Notes: generated from the letters alone by a model not told the origin. A stretch of 64,000 nt of DNA from Wyeomyia smithii (GCF_029784165.1 NC_073696.1:51095315-51159314); one strand, 5' to 3'; shown: positions 34,153 to 46,379, counted from the first letter of the stretch. Translations and numbers: made by a program.

Positions 34153-34995
34153 TAGAATACTTCTCTCAGGAAGTTCGGCTACATAGAGCTGTGAATTGAG
34201 AATCTAAAACCGAAAAAACTGAAAAATATGTCCAATTTCAAATGCTCTTTCTAAATGTTCTAAATGTTTCTTTCTAAATGAAGATAATTGTAATTTGATT
34301 ATTCAAACTATTGTACTATTGAAAATAGTCAAGCCTTGTCAAAACGAAAAATTCGACCTGTGATTGGTCGTTATATGATTGCTTCCCAAGCACGGTCGAC
34401 AGAATCATATACCTTGCAATTTAAAATATGTTATTTGGCCTATATAAGAGCCAGTTTCAGTCGAAGCCGCTCATAATAGTTCTAGACAGCGACAACAGCA
34501 GTCGTCCCTTAGCAGCAGCAGTAGCAGTGCAGTGGATACCAGCAATAGCGGATAACGGCCACAGCTGTGGCGTAGCAATGGATAGCGCACTAGTTGCAGC
34601 GGATCTCAGCATCGATAGCAGCTGGGCCAGCTGATGCAGGGGCAGCGGATACCAATAGCAGCGTATAGCGGCCACAACTGTGGCATGGCTATGGATAGCG
34701 TAGCAGTTGCAGCGGGTATATCTGACCATAAAGTATTTATGCAATAATTTAATGAAATTGTAATTGCAGCAATCGTCCTTTTTCAAGGCTACTAAATGTT
34801 TTTGAAAAGCATAATGAATGGTTAATTATAAACAGCAACTAAGTTTTAATGCTGCTGCAAATGCACAGCAGTGTGATATTTATTACGATTTGTTGATACT
34901 GTGCTTAACAAGTGGCATATACGAAACAAATCCGATTTCAAAATGACTGACACGCAAGCAGCCTGGTAATCTTTCTTGTAATAGTATTCTACTTC
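34153..34995. repeat. Interspersed repeat with TAGAATACTT ends, copy B
   Basis: This is the second copy of the repeat at 9646-10855. Left end GGTAGAATACTTCTCTCAGG and right end AGTATTCTACTTCA match copy A, and similarity with copy A continues past the right end to about 35030 (GTGGCTTTGCACACAACC). The central part carries GATTGGTCG (34362-34370), TATATAAG (34441-34448) and the CAG-rich tract, a promoter-like arrangement. The open frame 34428-34634 parallels that of copy A but is probably incidental. Confidence 0.7.
34362..34470 (+). promoter_or_regulatory. Promoter-like CCAAT plus TATA arrangement within the repeat
   Basis: A CCAAT-type element (inverse orientation, GATTGGTCG) at 34362-34370 is followed 71 bp later by TATATAAG at 34441. 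A start would be expected about 30 bp downstream, near 34471. Copy A has a weakened TACATAAG at the same place. The arrangement resembles a pol II promoter carried by the repeat; activity is inference. Confidence 0.35.
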
Positions 34996-35059
34996 AACCT
35001 TGCGGTTGTGGCTTTGCACACAACCATCCTGTGTTTTTTTTTTCTTGAAAATGTTGGTA

Positions 35060-36170
35060 GAAGTAGTTTAAAGTGTATCTATAAGGCTGTCGGTTTTTCG
35101 AAAATTGAAAAAAAGGCATTATCCGAAAAGCAAAGTCGCGAATCGGTTTTACGCAAGCTCCGGAAAAATCCGTAACTCTATCGTCGGGACATCGGAAAAC
35201 AACTTGGAATCTTGCACTTAACGGTGAGTCGTGTGATTAAACGTTACTACAAAACTCGAATGAAAGGAGAAATGCGGTCAGAATAAATGTTCTATAGGTG
35301 ATCAGGATCACAAGCGTGCTGTGAAAGCGTTTGCGCGGAATTCGAATGCTTCGGCCATATCTCATCATGGATGTTGAGTCTTACGTCAAATCGGACTTAT
35401 GGCAGCTTCCGGAACTATTGTTCTTCACCGCCGAAGCAAGAAGCGAACAGAAACAATTAAGGTTTATCAAGAACTACATGATTTGGTAAGTAATCTGCTC
35501 ATGTGTCAAACAGAGAGTACCGTTCGTGACTACCGGGACTGTGGACGGGAAGATTTACCTCAAGGAGTGTCAACAGGGGCGTATGATTCCTCTGATGAAA
35601 AAAACACGGGAGCTTTAGGACCTTCTAGCTGGATTTAGCTTCGTGCCCCTGTTCAAACTATCTCCTAGAGTGATACAAAGCCAACCAAGGACATGACCCC
35701 ATCAAACTAAGGCCGACAAAAAATACTAGGCTATTATGAAGCAGTCACCAATAAAGCATCCCAAGGAGGTGGAAAAAGTAGATTTCAGATGTTGTACAGC
35801 AAGATGCAAGATGTTGTACAGAATCTAAGTAGTGGAGTTGAGCGTAAGGTGCGAGCGTAAGGTTATGATATCGAAGCTGAATGAAATGAATATGGCAAAA
35901 GCCTACTAATGGATTATATTTCATCCCAAAATCCCGTATCCCGAAATGCTACATTATTCAGTCTACAGAATATATTGCACGGATGCTGGACAAATACCCT
36001 GCAAAACTGGGGTTAGAACAAGTGGAGGAAAAATTTGGTAAGCATTGGATGCCCGCGGGATTGGAGAAACGAATATTGTCTGGGAATTTGATTCATCAGG
36101 TTATATTGTAAAGCTGTTAATGAAATGTAAGGGATATAAAGATTGAACTCGACAAAAATGCGACACATTG
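35060..36170 (+). pseudogene. Tc1/mariner (DD37E-like) transposase relic
   Basis: Plus-strand blocks read ESVLRKLRKNP, RDIGKQLGILHLTVSRVIKR (helix-turn-helix, about 35185-35245), IMDVESYVKSDLWQLPG (first Asp block, normally DDETY; 35366-35415), VDGKIYLKECQQGRMIPLMK (after a frameshift, about 35542-35605) and, after another, LDLASCPCSNYLLE (second Asp block, normally WPDLAS; 35630-35665) and a KLRPTKNT remnant of the final Glu block. The order is that of a mariner-superfamily transposase of about 330-350 residues. The WPDLAS-type block is typical of mosquito DD37E elements. Several stops and frameshifts make it dead. The 3' part to about 36170 is AT-rich. Confidence 0.7.
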
Positions 36171-36262
36171 TCTGGGGTGTAACTTTTTATTTATTTTTTT
36201 AATTGCATTGCGATCTGTCAAGTAGTTTCCGAGATGCATACAAGAAAAGTTACGCCAGTAAA

Positions 36263-36522
36263 TTTTGGGCGCGGTGACCGATAATTGTGGTCAGTCGCAC
36301 AGCTGGACTGGAAAAAGGCTTGGAATCCACCATTCTACTGTGTCCTGCGTTGTTAAGATTTTCCGGGAGACGAAGACCATTGAGCGGCGCGCTGGAAGCT
36401 GCCGAAAATCGCAAACGGAATACACAGAAAAGGATTATGGAAGCAAGCTGTTCCTTCGTTTAGCATGGATTCTCATCAAACAATTCATTTTAATTCAGCG
36501 TCTTCGAAGATTTTACCAATAA
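36263..36522 (+). pseudogene. Tc1/mariner transposase N-terminal HTH fragment
   Basis: The frame contains GKRLGIHHSTVSCVVKIF, then RETKTIERRAGSCRKSQTEY, which matches the paired HTH region of Tc1/mariner transposases (a GI-x-x-STV-x-x-V-x-x-F helix, then a T-I-E-R-R-x-G-S-G-R-K linker). The catalytic domain is absent: similarity ends after about 60 residues. It is distinct from the relic just upstream, whose HTH is at 35185. Confidence 0.62.
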
Positions 36523-39500
36523 CCGTTCGTTAGGGTAGCCGGCTACCCACTCAAATGAAATGCTTCTAACTTTTCCATTTTTTACCCGATTTTGGATTTT
36601 GACCTGTCAAAAGATTGGAACATTTGTCTATTTTTTTGCATCCGAGACCAACAGGAACATGGGACCACATCTGGATCCTGTACACCCTGATTTTAGAGAT
36701 CATATTCTGGTGAGACGAATTAGTACAATTGTCAATTAAACCGAACAACATTGGTTTCCAAATTTATGAATTCACTTTAGGGGTTGATTCATTTTGAGTC
36801 CAATTGTCATTTCGAGAAGAACTCGGTAGATGGACTCAAACTTATTTTTTATACATATTTACCCTAAGTATCACTATCGTGTTGAAAATTAGGTCTGCCC
36901 TGTGTGATCGAGCATTATCATGAACAAAAAATAGGTTTATTAATATGTATCTCTCTACTGATCGTTCATCGGGTGATGTTTACATATGTTTTTTGTGGTT
37001 CTCCTTCTGGAAATAGCTTTCTAATTGACATTCTGGCAAGGTCGCATTGAAGAAAAAATTTTCTAAAGAATCCAATTCCTGCCGCACCGTTCTGAACAAT
37101 CTCACGGGGACTATAAAACCTACAAAGAACAGGTTACACAAAAGCATGTTTGATTAGATTGCTAGGGCATGGGAGAAGAGTCGTCCAAAATTTGGGTTAA
37201 CTTCTAGGAATCCGTCTCCGGGTGCGGTGATAAATGAGATCAATCAACAGGAATTTGTTCCAGTACAATTTGATGAACCAGTCGCCACTCGTTAGCTGTG
37301 GACCCTTAACCGCGTGCACCGGTTGTGGCACTAAAAAAAAAAAGAAAACCACAGCAGAAAACAGGCGTTGAATTCGGTAACAAAGCAAACTCCGGTAGGG
37401 TAGGAAAAATCAATAAACCCAACAACAACCAACAGTCATAACCGGTGGAGAACGAGACTCAATAATTCATCATTAATTTCAACGTTTCAAAATAATCCTT
37501 ACACCATGTAGTGAGTGGATGAAATTTATTTCTCACATTCGCGGTAGGAGCTTGCGATCGGCTGGGTGTAACGCAAAACCGTTGTACCGGAATGGAGTAT
37601 GTGTATCTACAACACAAGACAAGGCTCAGGCTGACGAATCGTGTCGGGGTGCGAAACATCCCGCAGCGCTCATCCCGAATAGCCAGTGCGCGCACAGTAG
37701 TGACTTGATTTACAGGTTGGATAAATATCACGAGAAAAATAAACGCAAGTAGAAGAGAGACAGAGAGCACAAAATACAGCAGACGACAAACTGTTTTTCA
37801 TTGCCCCTTGACAAGACCCCGCAATAGTCGTAAAGTGCGCGACTAGGAGTGTCAGTTTTTAATGAAAGGAAAAAATTAACATTTCCTATACTTTTTTATA
37901 GCCTCTCCCCACTGTCAGTCTGCGCCAATTGCGCCCCAATTTGTTTCGAAATTAGAGGATCCGCTGAATTTCACCGAACCGGTTGTAAATCACTCGCAGA
38001 TTTCCATCAGATGATTCCGTCCACTCGCTAACTCGCTGATTGGGGTCCACGGAGGACGGCGGCGGATGGTCCGTGGCGTTTTATGTGTCCATTCGGAAGC
38101 AAAGTTTCGTTCATTAATTACCGCAATCATAATGAGGAAAGTGTTAATGGTCCTCTGTTAGTTCGTTAACTATGAGCGAACAAGTAAGTCGAGCGTCAAC
38201 ATCGGCAGACTGTCCGGACAGGCGGGCGGGTGGACGGGTGGAGCTGGAAGTGCAATCCTATTGTTGAATAACATAACGAAGCAAATGGCGCTTGTCTAAC
38301 GTCCTTCGCTCATTTGTACCGAGGGGTAATAAAAAACTATATCGTGAAAAATCCATAGATGTCTTGTGGCTGTCATACACACGCACGTTGGATGTGTAAT
38401 ATAATGTGTACAGATGGTGATACAGGTCGGAAAAATGCATAATTACCAAAGCGTAACGTAAAATCATAAAATCCAATAATTTATGTTGCTAATTCCGACC
38501 GGGGTACGAACGTCAGTCAATTCACCTACCGAAGAAGAGACCTTCGCGAGCTGTTAATTTTTCCTAGCCCCCGAGCCAGGTAGGGCCGGGCAGAGGTTCT
38601 AGCAGGGCACCAGGCACCAAGCCCCGCTGAGAGGGGTATGGATTTGACCGTCGCAAGCTGTGCGAAAAGGTAATTTTCAGCTCTCATACTCATCAACAAG
38701 TGGAGATCGTTGACAGGATGGAAAAAAATTATATATTTTTTCGACATTATTCCGTCGATTGTGCGCGGTATGCGGTTGCCTGCGTTCAGCGTCGGACGTC
38801 ACCATCATCAACCGGCGGCGCAGCAACGGCAGCAGCAGCATCGCAGATAACTATATATTTTGCTGGCTAGGCGTGAGGTGGCTTCATTAACTGCAAATGC
38901 TGATGATTATGGACGAGGCAGATTGTAATCATGCCAAAGTGTGTACCCACCACTGCCTAGTAGATCTCTCTATAGGCCATTTCGAAGCCACAATGTTTTG
39001 TGCGGTGATAATGTGTGAATATAACGGAAAACTGAAACTGGTGAAAAGTGGCTGCTGCGGCCATACTATCCGATTGGTGATTGTTTTTTATATTCGAATC
39101 TCTTGCTACCACACCCGGAGGTTTCGGCCTGGAGCTGGAAAATCGATATCCGTTAACGTGGGGGAAAAAATTAAGCCGACATCGTTTTGTTCGAATCGAG
39201 AAAAAGCTAATGAAATTGGTGATCCACAAACCGAGCCAAGGATTGCTCATATTCGGTATTGAACTAAGAAATAGCGACCCGAATTGGCACTTTGTGGGCT
39301 TAATCTCGTGTAATTGGCGCTTAAAATTAATTTTATCGATCGCCGTTGCGATCGATTGGAAATCTCTTTGTGTTTTTGAGAGACTAAAGCTTGGTAAAAT
39401 GAAAATAACGAATGCATGCATTATACAAAATATTTTTTACTTATTTTGACTGCGTATATTTTGATGAAAAGACCTCAAATCAAACATGACAATCTCATGA

Positions 39501-39812
39501 ACATAAGATCTATTACGCAAATTCATAGATTAACTAACGCTTTTTACTAATAATAATTTTCTACTGGAAAATGTGGTAAAAAAGCGCTCGTAGTGCTTGG
39601 GACTTGTCGTTATCTTCACTGAATGCGTGGATATATGTTCGCATTGCTACTATTCATGCATTTCCTGCTATTTAAAGAGTGTTTTTCATGCTAAAATATT
39701 AATTGAAAATAAAGTGTATTTTTGGCGATTTTTGTTGCATACAAACAATCGGTTCAAGCAGATTCAAAACAACAAGTTGCAATACGTAAAGTTTTTTTAT
39801 TTTGTTCCCATA
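36523..39812. other. Non-coding stretch, no gene recognised
   Basis: From about 37080 to 39450 composition is more balanced and no repeats were recognised; overlapping open frames on both strands at 38897-39449 (up to 154 codons) show no family resemblance and contradict each other. No splice-linked exon set could be supported. The remainder is AT-rich. Confidence 0.45.
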
Positions 39813-40196
39813 TTTTTTTCTTCATCTATAATTTATTTGACACGGCACAAATACAATTTAATGTTTAACGGCGCCAATTATATCTGGTAGCTTACTTTCT
39901 AAAGTATCTTAATAACTAAAAGCAAATTTTTTATCCTCGCTGCCGACTACGAGCTGAAACTAAATCTAACTTAAAGCTATAATATTTTGCATTAGAAGCA
40001 CTGGTTTACTGTATGATGGTTTTCATTGCCATAGGTAAGCACATGTTCCGCTGCTGGGCCAAGATATTACGGACTGGCATATTGGGTTGTCTCCCTCGGG
40101 ACCTGAGAGTATCGTGCGGGTCTAGTTGCTGTTTCCGGATCCGGGGTCTTAACGTGTTCTTGTCGTTTGGTTGGATGTAGGCGGAAGGGAATAGGA

Positions 40197-41657
40197 CTAA
40201 ACTGGGGCGTGGATGGATTTCAGGAAAACGTATATAAGGGACATGTAGGATAGGTCACGGCTCGCCAAGACATCACGAACAGGAACAGCCGGCTGCCTAC
40301 TTTCGGCCTGCAGGGAATTTATTAATTTAGACCTGGCGTCACGGTGTACAGGGCATGACCAAACCACATGCTCTATGTCGTGATAACCTTCACCACAGGC
40401 ACAGATACCACTTTCCCCGAGCCCAACACGACGGAGATGCGCGTCAAATCTATAGTGATTGGACATAAGCCGGGACATCACGCAAATGAAATCCCGCCCT
40501 ACATCCAACCCCTTGAACCACGGGTTCGTCGACACCTTGGGGATTATGGAATGTAACCAACTTCCCAGTTCCCCTCTGGTCCAAGCATTTTGCCAACTGA
40601 TGATCGTATTCTGACGTACAAGTGCGAAAAATTCATTAAAGGCAATTGGTCTTTCATAAATATCACCGTTTGTTGCGCCCACCTTAGCCAAAGAGTCCGC
40701 TTCCTCATTACCCGGTATCGAGCAGTGAGAAGGGACCCAAACTAAGGTAATCTGAAACGATTTTTCGGATAAAGCACTCAGATGTTCCCGTATTTTCCCC
40801 AGGAAATACGGAGAGTGCTTAACATCTTTCATCGATCGGAGAGCCTCAATGGAACTGAAACTGTCCGTAAAGATGAAATAATGGTCCGTGGGCATTTTTT
40901 CGATAATCCCTAGGGTGTACTGAATTGCAGCCAATTCTGCGACGTAAACAGAAGCAGGATTATCGAGCTTATGGGAGACGGTTAAATTGTTATTGAAGAT
41001 ACCGAAGCCAGTGGACCCATCATTGTCGCAGTTGATGTTTCGGTATTTATTGGAAAAAATTTTGGGGATCTGCTGCACGCGTAAATGATCCGGGATTCCA
41101 CGAGTTTCTTCTATCATGGATGTATCGAAAAACACAGTGGAATCCGAAGTATTTGATAAGTTGACACGGTTTGGAATATTCGAAGAAGGGTTAATATTAT
41201 GGGACATGTGATTGAAATACAATGTCATAAAACGGGTTTGAGAATTAAGTTCGATTAACCTTTCAAAATTTTCAATCACAGGACGGTTCAAGACCTCACA
41301 TTTGATAAGAATGCGAGAAGACAGGCTCCAGAAGCGGTTTTTCAATGTTAGTACTCCAGCTAAGACCTCCAAACTCATCGTATGGGTCGACTGCATGCAA
41401 CCTAAGGCGATACGCAAACAACGATATTGTATTCGCTCCAGTTTGATCAAATGTGTGTTTGCTGCGGAGCGGAAGCAGAAACACCCGTACTCAATGACAG
41501 ACAATATCGTTGTTTGGTAAAGCCTTATAAGGTCTCCTGGGTGGGCTCCCCACCATTGTCCGGTTATTGTACGAAGAAAATTCACTCTTTGTTGACATTT
41601 TTTCATCAGATACCTAACGTGACAACCCCAGGTGTGTTTGGAGCTGAGCAGGTTCAT
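40197..41657 (-). pseudogene. I-clade LINE ORF2, thumb, RNase H and terminal zinc motif
   Basis: The 486-codon frame carries the RT thumb (SKHTWGCHVRYLMKKCQQRV and following, 6-130), then an RNase H domain with acidic tetrad candidates D213 (in DNDGS), E241 (in VAELAAI), D265 (in FTDSFSS) and D321 (in GNEEADSLA), plus H311 in VPSHCSIPGN. RNase H degrades the RNA template during target-primed reverse transcription. Near the C-terminus CACGEGYHDIEHVVWSC (419-435) is the CCHC motif typical of these ORF2 proteins. The frame ends KSIHAPV at 40197. It is intact itself but one frame away from the preceding RT segment. Confidence 0.87.
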
Positions 41658-43671
41658 GCTTCCTACAAAAAACTACTATCTCAGTCTTCTCCGGAGAGAA
41701 TTCGATACCCAGCTGTAAAGCCCAAGCAGACAAATTGTCCAAGGTATCTTGCAATGGTCCTTGCAAATCGGCAGCTTTGGCTTCTGTAACAGAGATTACA
41801 CTGTCGTCTGCAAGTTGTCTTATCGTGCATGAATTTGCCAGACATTCGTCGATGTCATTTACATAAAAGTTGTAAAGAAGGGGGCTTAAACATGAGCCCT
41901 GGGGAAGACCCATGTAGCTAATGCGAAAAGTTGCCAAATCGCCATGCGTAAAATGCATGTGCTTTTCGGACAACAAATTGTGCAAAAAATTGTTCAAAAT
42001 TGGAGAAAATCCTTGTCGGTGAAGTTTACCCGAAAGAATGTCAATAGAAACGGAATCAAAAGCCCCCTTAATGTCCAAGAACGCAGACGCCATTTGTTCT
42101 TTACGAGCATACGCCAGCTGAATATCTGTTGAAAGCAACGCAAGACAATCATTCGTCCCTTTGGCACGGCGGAAGCCAAATTGAGTATCCGATAGTAGGC
42201 CATTTGATTCGACCCAATGGTCTAAACGACGGAGTATCATTTTTTCCATCAATTTCCGGATACAGGATAGCATTGCAATCGGCCTATAAGAGTTGTGATC
42301 AGAAGCTGGTGTCCCTGGTTTTTGGATGGCGATCACCTTCACTTGCCTCCAATCCTGCGGTACAATGTTTTGCTCCAGGAACTTATTGAACAAGTTCAAC
42401 AAGCGCCTCTTGGCATTGCCGGGTAGATTCTTCAACAAGTTGAATTTGATTCTATCTAACCCAGGCACGTTATTGTTACAGGACAGGAGGGCAACTGAAA
42501 ATTCTGCCATCGTAAAAGGTGATTCTATCGCGTCGTGGCCCGGAGACGCATCGCGAACAATATTTTGCTCAGGAACAGAGTCCGGACATACTTTCCTGGC
42601 AAAATCAAATATCCACCGACTTAAAGACTCCTCGCTTTCGTTGACCGTTACGCGATTCCGCATTCTTCGGGCTGTGTTCCAAAGAGTGCTCATCGATGTC
42701 TCCCTCGACGTCTCGTTCACGAACCGACGCCAATATTCGCGTTTCTTTGCTTTAGCCAGGCTTTTAAGCTTGGTATTAAGCTCCAAATACCGTATATAGT
42801 CGTCGGGTATACCTCCTTTCAGGAAGGCCAAAAACGCGTCGGATCTTTGCGTGTAGACATCGGAGCACTCTTTGTCCCACCACGGAGTTGGAGGCCGCTC
42901 TTTGATCGTTACGCCGGGATATTTTTTCGTTTGGGCTTGCAACGCGGCATCGAGGATTAAGCCCGCGAGGAGGTTGTATTCTTCAAGTGGTGGGTGATGT
43001 TGAATCGACTCGACCGCTTTTGAAATCCTTTTCTCGTATAACTTCCAATCGACATTCCGTGTGAGGTCATACAGAATGTCAATTGGTCGCATGCGAGTTG
43101 AACCGTTAGTAATTGAAATAAGAATAGGCAGATGGTCGCTACCGTGAGGATCGAGGATTACCTTCCATGTGCAATCCAACCGTAGCGACGTCGAACATAA
43201 GGATAGATCCAAAGCGCTTGGGCGCGCTGGAGGTTTCGGGATACGTGTCATTTCACCGTTGTTCAAAATAGTCATGTCGAAGTCATCGCAAAGGTTATAG
43301 ATTAAAGAGGAGCGGTTATCATTGTAGGGGGAACCCCAAGCCACACCATGAGAGTTGAAGTCTCCCAAAATCAAACGTGGCGAGGGAAGAAGTTCTATTA
43401 AATCAAAGAGCAACCGTTGCCCAACCTGTGCTCTGGGAGGAATATATATTGAGGCAATACAAAGCTCTTTACCTTGTATTGTCATTTGACATGCGACAAC
43501 TTCGACGCCTGGAATCGAGAGGAGGTTAATACAATAGAAAGAATAGCACTTTTTAATCCCTAAAAGTACTCCTCCATATGGGGTGTCTCGATCAGTGCGA
43601 ATAATATTAAAAATCATGGAAGTTAAGATCAAAATTTGAAGTAAGCCAAGTTTCACAAAGGGAAAATGCAT
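41614..43671 (-). pseudogene. I-clade LINE ORF2, endonuclease C-terminus and reverse transcriptase
   Basis: The 685-codon frame contains the endonuclease blocks ILGDFNSHGVAWGS (about 101-114) and GSDHLPILIS (177-186). The RT follows: WRQVKVIAIQKPG (441-453), SYRPIAMLS (461-469), FGFRRAKGTNDCL (498-510), AFLDIKGAFDSV (530-541, motif A), MGLPQGSCLSPLLYN (587-601, motif B) and IRQLADDSVISV (617-628, motif C, with Leu in place of the usual Tyr/Phe). The true protein enters the frame at about codon 22, after the upstream frameshift. It leaves this frame near 41650 at CRKHEPAQ, where comparison with related RTs suggests a small deletion of the motif D/E region before SKHTWGCH in the next frame. Confidence 0.85.
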
Positions 43672-43807
43672 CGCATTTGTTTTTATTTATCAAAACTTTA
43701 AACGAATCAATTTTTGGTAAAATACTTCTACAATTCCACTGTAAGACAGAGATAGAATCCTTCATATACGCAGTTGAATTAGGCATCGAAGGATACAATC
43801 GCTGCAA
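43607..43807 (-). pseudogene. I-clade LINE ORF2, N-terminal endonuclease part
   Basis: The frame includes ISVLQWNCRSILPKIDSFKV (the Asn of QWNCRS is a conserved endonuclease residue) and CDAFSLCETWLTSN (catalytic Glu in the ETWL block). These are the first two AP-endonuclease motifs of I/Jockey LINEs. The frame ends at 43607 and continues one frame over as NIIRTDRDTPYGGVLL, so a small indel near 43612 breaks ORF2. The start codon may be the ATG at 43807 or the next at 43762. Confidence 0.78.
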
Positions 43808-43905
43808 GGAGGGGCCATTGGGCAGTCAACTGCTTCAAAAATGATCTAACTGTTGGGAGGAATGCTGTAAGAAAAATTTTAATTGGATCGGGTACATTGA
43901 AAGTT

Positions 43906-44106
43906 TCAAAAATCCAGTCCACAATGTCCAAAAAATTTCATTAATCCAGAGTTTGTTTCATCAACTGGGAGTGCAAAAGGAACAACTGGGGTTTTAGATG
44001 TTCCTGGCAGTGCTGGGAACTCCTTCTGGGACTTTAAATTTGCAAGCCCAGGAGGAGTTTGCTTCGGTTTTTCCGCAGCACTGTTTGGTTTGTTTGTAAC
44101 TTTCAT
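43906..44106 (-). pseudogene. I-clade LINE ORF1, displaced C-terminal part
   Basis: The 66-codon frame carries KPKQTPPGLANLKSQKEFP and ALPGTSKTPVVP, the acidic-poor, proline-rich tail with an FPALPG motif often seen at the end of I/Jockey-type ORF1 proteins. It is one frame away from the main ORF1 and directly follows it, so it is taken as the same protein after a frameshift. Confidence 0.6.
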
Positions 44107-44122
44107 TTCACTTTGGGAAATC

Positions 44123-45016
44123 TTATGTAATGGGAGAAGTGGTAACGGTCTTCTTCAGCATCTCAGCGTAAGAGCGCTTCGAACTCTCTTTGAGAGACCT
44201 CTTTATTTTATCCCTGCGCTGCATGTACACCGCACATGTCGAGAGCTCATGCTGACTCTCCCCACAGTGAATGCATTTTTCAGCATTTTTACTGCAGGAA
44301 TCATCCGCATGATTCTCCCCACACTTGCCACAACGTGGCTTATTGCAGCAGTAGGCGGCGGTGTGGCCTAACTGCTTACAATTCAGGCAGTTCATGACGC
44401 GAGGCACATATAGTCGCACAGGGAGACGAACCCGGTGGATCGAGACGTGGCTTGGTAGCGCTGACCCGGCGAACGTAACTCGAAACGAGTCTGACGGAGT
44501 GTATACTGTTTTGCCACCGATGATCGATGCTGACCGCAATTGCTTGCAGTCGAACACGTTTACATCGGGACAGGTTTTGTTCTTAAAGCACCCTTTGGCA
44601 CTTTTCAATATACACTCGACGGACAGACTCGAATCGGTTATGACACCGTCGATCTCCACGTCTCGTGCGGGTATGTAAACGCAATACTCGCGTGTGAAGA
44701 GCTCAGAGCAGGCTATATCGTTGGCCTCTGTCAGGTTACTGACCACGACACGGAGCTTGTTAGGCCGGACCTTGGAAATTTCGGTCACGCCCTTGTACTC
44801 CTTCGTCAGGGCTTTAGAAATCTGCAAGAGGTTCAACTGTTTCGATTTCGGTCCCGCCTTTGGCCGAAAATAGACAGTATAGCTGCCCTGGGCTCCGTCT
44901 GGGTAAAGCCTGGGGCGAGGGGGGACTGAAGAATGAACAGGGGAGGGGGTAACAGAACGGTCAGAATCAGAGGGGTTCAGGGATGGCGGCGCGGGAGGCG
45001 AGGGAACTACATCCAT
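44123..45016 (-). pseudogene. I-clade LINE ORF1 (gag-like nucleic-acid-binding protein), frameshifted near its end
   Basis: The 297-residue frame has a proline/serine-rich N-terminus (1-45), an RNA-recognition-like middle (TVYFRPKAGPKSKQLNLLQI, about 46-66, and following), and three CCHC zinc knuckles at about 210-223 (CLNCKQLGHTAAYC), 229-241 (CGKCGENHADDSC) and 248-261 (CIHCGESQHELSTC). ORF1 proteins of this type coat LINE RNA and act as chaperones in the retrotransposition particle. The frame stops at 44123, but a second frame (44106-43906) holds a likely C-terminus with KSQKEFPALPGTSK, so a frameshift near 44110-44125 is inferred. The first ATG was chosen because it opens the long frame; upstream is UTR-like. 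Confidence 0.82.
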
Positions 45017-45450
45017 CCCGCTAAGTCAAGCGCACTAGCGCCGACAAGAGCACGTACCTTTTTACTTCTTCCTTCCAGTAAGGTTGGTTGTCCGATCGTT
45101 CGAAGTTGCAGCCGTTACAGCCAGCAGCACCAATACAGCAGCATCAAACAGCCACCAGCAGCGAGCCAGGTGTGAGATCACTCCACACAGCGATACAACT
45201 CAACTGTCAACTGATGGCTTCTTCTTTTTCCTCTTTTGTGTCTCGTCCACTGCTGTAGCACAATTCAGCCAGCAGCCAAATCGTCTTACGCACCAGCTGG
45301 CAGTCACGATGCGAAACAGTTGCACAAAGGCGCGACCTTGAACCTGGATTTATTTCACTCGACCAGGCAAACAATGCCAACACTTGTTCACACGTCTTTT
45401 GTTTTATATTCTATCGGAGCGATCACCAAACACGTCCGATACTGATGCGT

Positions 45451-46379
45451 GTTCGGCACAGAATGATGAACAAATATTATAACAATACATTTTATTGTTA
45501 TTTTTGCAAGTTTTTCCTCAAAGGCAATGTTGAGTCCCAATATTCTCCACAGCGTATTACATATTTCTTCTTAACAAAAACCCAAGACGTGAATTAACAT
45601 GCAAATTTGGCCAATTTCATAAGTCATATTCTTCGTGAACTTGTTTTTGATGATTTTAGACCACCTTTTCTCTCTCAGTGGATAACAATTCATATATATT
45701 CTAAAAATTTTGTATGAATCTTGTACATTCGCCATTATAAACTGTTCACGTAGAATGTGAATGGCCCCCAAATTGCTTTCCATATTTATAAACTCGTTTA
45801 AGCCGTTTAAGGCTGTTCAATTTAGTGAAAGTAGCAAAGTGTAACACCAAATTCATCAAAACAATGAAGTGATCAAAGTCACTCCGGAATGATGATTGGT
45901 GTAAAATTTTTTGAGCATATTTAAAAACAGCAAAAATGTTGCTAAACTTTTGAAGTAGTGACTGAATCTTTTTCATCGCATGCCGGTACTTATTTTAAAA
46001 ATATCGAATAATATTGTTTTCAGTATATTCTGAAAATATTTGAGACACAATCAATAAAGTGATCAAAGTCACCCCAGTTTACGGTACTCATTTATTTACA
46101 AAAATGCATTGGGGGAAGAAACTGTGAAGAAATTACTGTTGGAATAAGTTCCAGTTGGAGGATACTCTGTCAGTAATCTAAACAGCTAAAAAATTTTTTA
46201 TATTTTATATTAATTATTATTTTTTAATTCTTCACTGGAAACATAATTTCTTACCAATTTTAGGCCATTTCAAAAGTTTAAGAATTCACAGTATTCATAG
46301 TTTTTGTTGTTATAGAGATGAATAAATTTTTTTTTAACGAAATGCCCAATTTTAGTAACTTAAAATAAGTTAGTGTCCG
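45451..46379. repeat. AT-rich stretch with repeated TGATCAAAGTCAC motif
   Basis: The motif GTGATCAAAGTCAC followed by TCC/CCC occurs twice in the same direction, near 45870-45885 and 46058-46075, the second followed by CAGTTTACGGTAC. This resembles the end of a small transposon, but no second end was found. No gene recognised. Confidence 0.35.

Larger units (their letters stand above)
39813..45450 (-). mobile_element. I-clade LINE with RNase H, nearly full length
   Basis: About 5.6 kb on the minus strand: 5' UTR (about 45450-45017), ORF1 nucleocapsid-like (45016-43906, frameshifted), ORF2 with AP endonuclease, reverse transcriptase, RNase H and a terminal CCHC (43807-40197), a ~380-bp 3' UTR and a short A-rich tail at 39813-39820. 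RNase H after the RT with a three-knuckle ORF1 is the I-clade layout. Lesions are few: one frame change in ORF1, two in ORF2. 5'-truncated relatives of its last ~430 bp sit at 19271 and 51151. A target duplication could not be identified. Confidence 0.88.

Noticed and set aside
34441..34462. TATA box plus TCAGT initiator pairing
   Set aside because: The TCAGT lies only ~18 bp from the start of TATATAAG, too close for a normal TATA-Inr pair; only the TATA/CCAAT arrangement was kept.
38897..39449. Overlapping open frames of 121, 122 and 154 codons
   Set aside because: Three frames on both strands cover the same DNA with no known motif; likely chance in a less AT-rich segment.
44540..44929. 129-codon plus-strand open frame
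   Set aside because: Antisense of the I-clade LINE ORF1.
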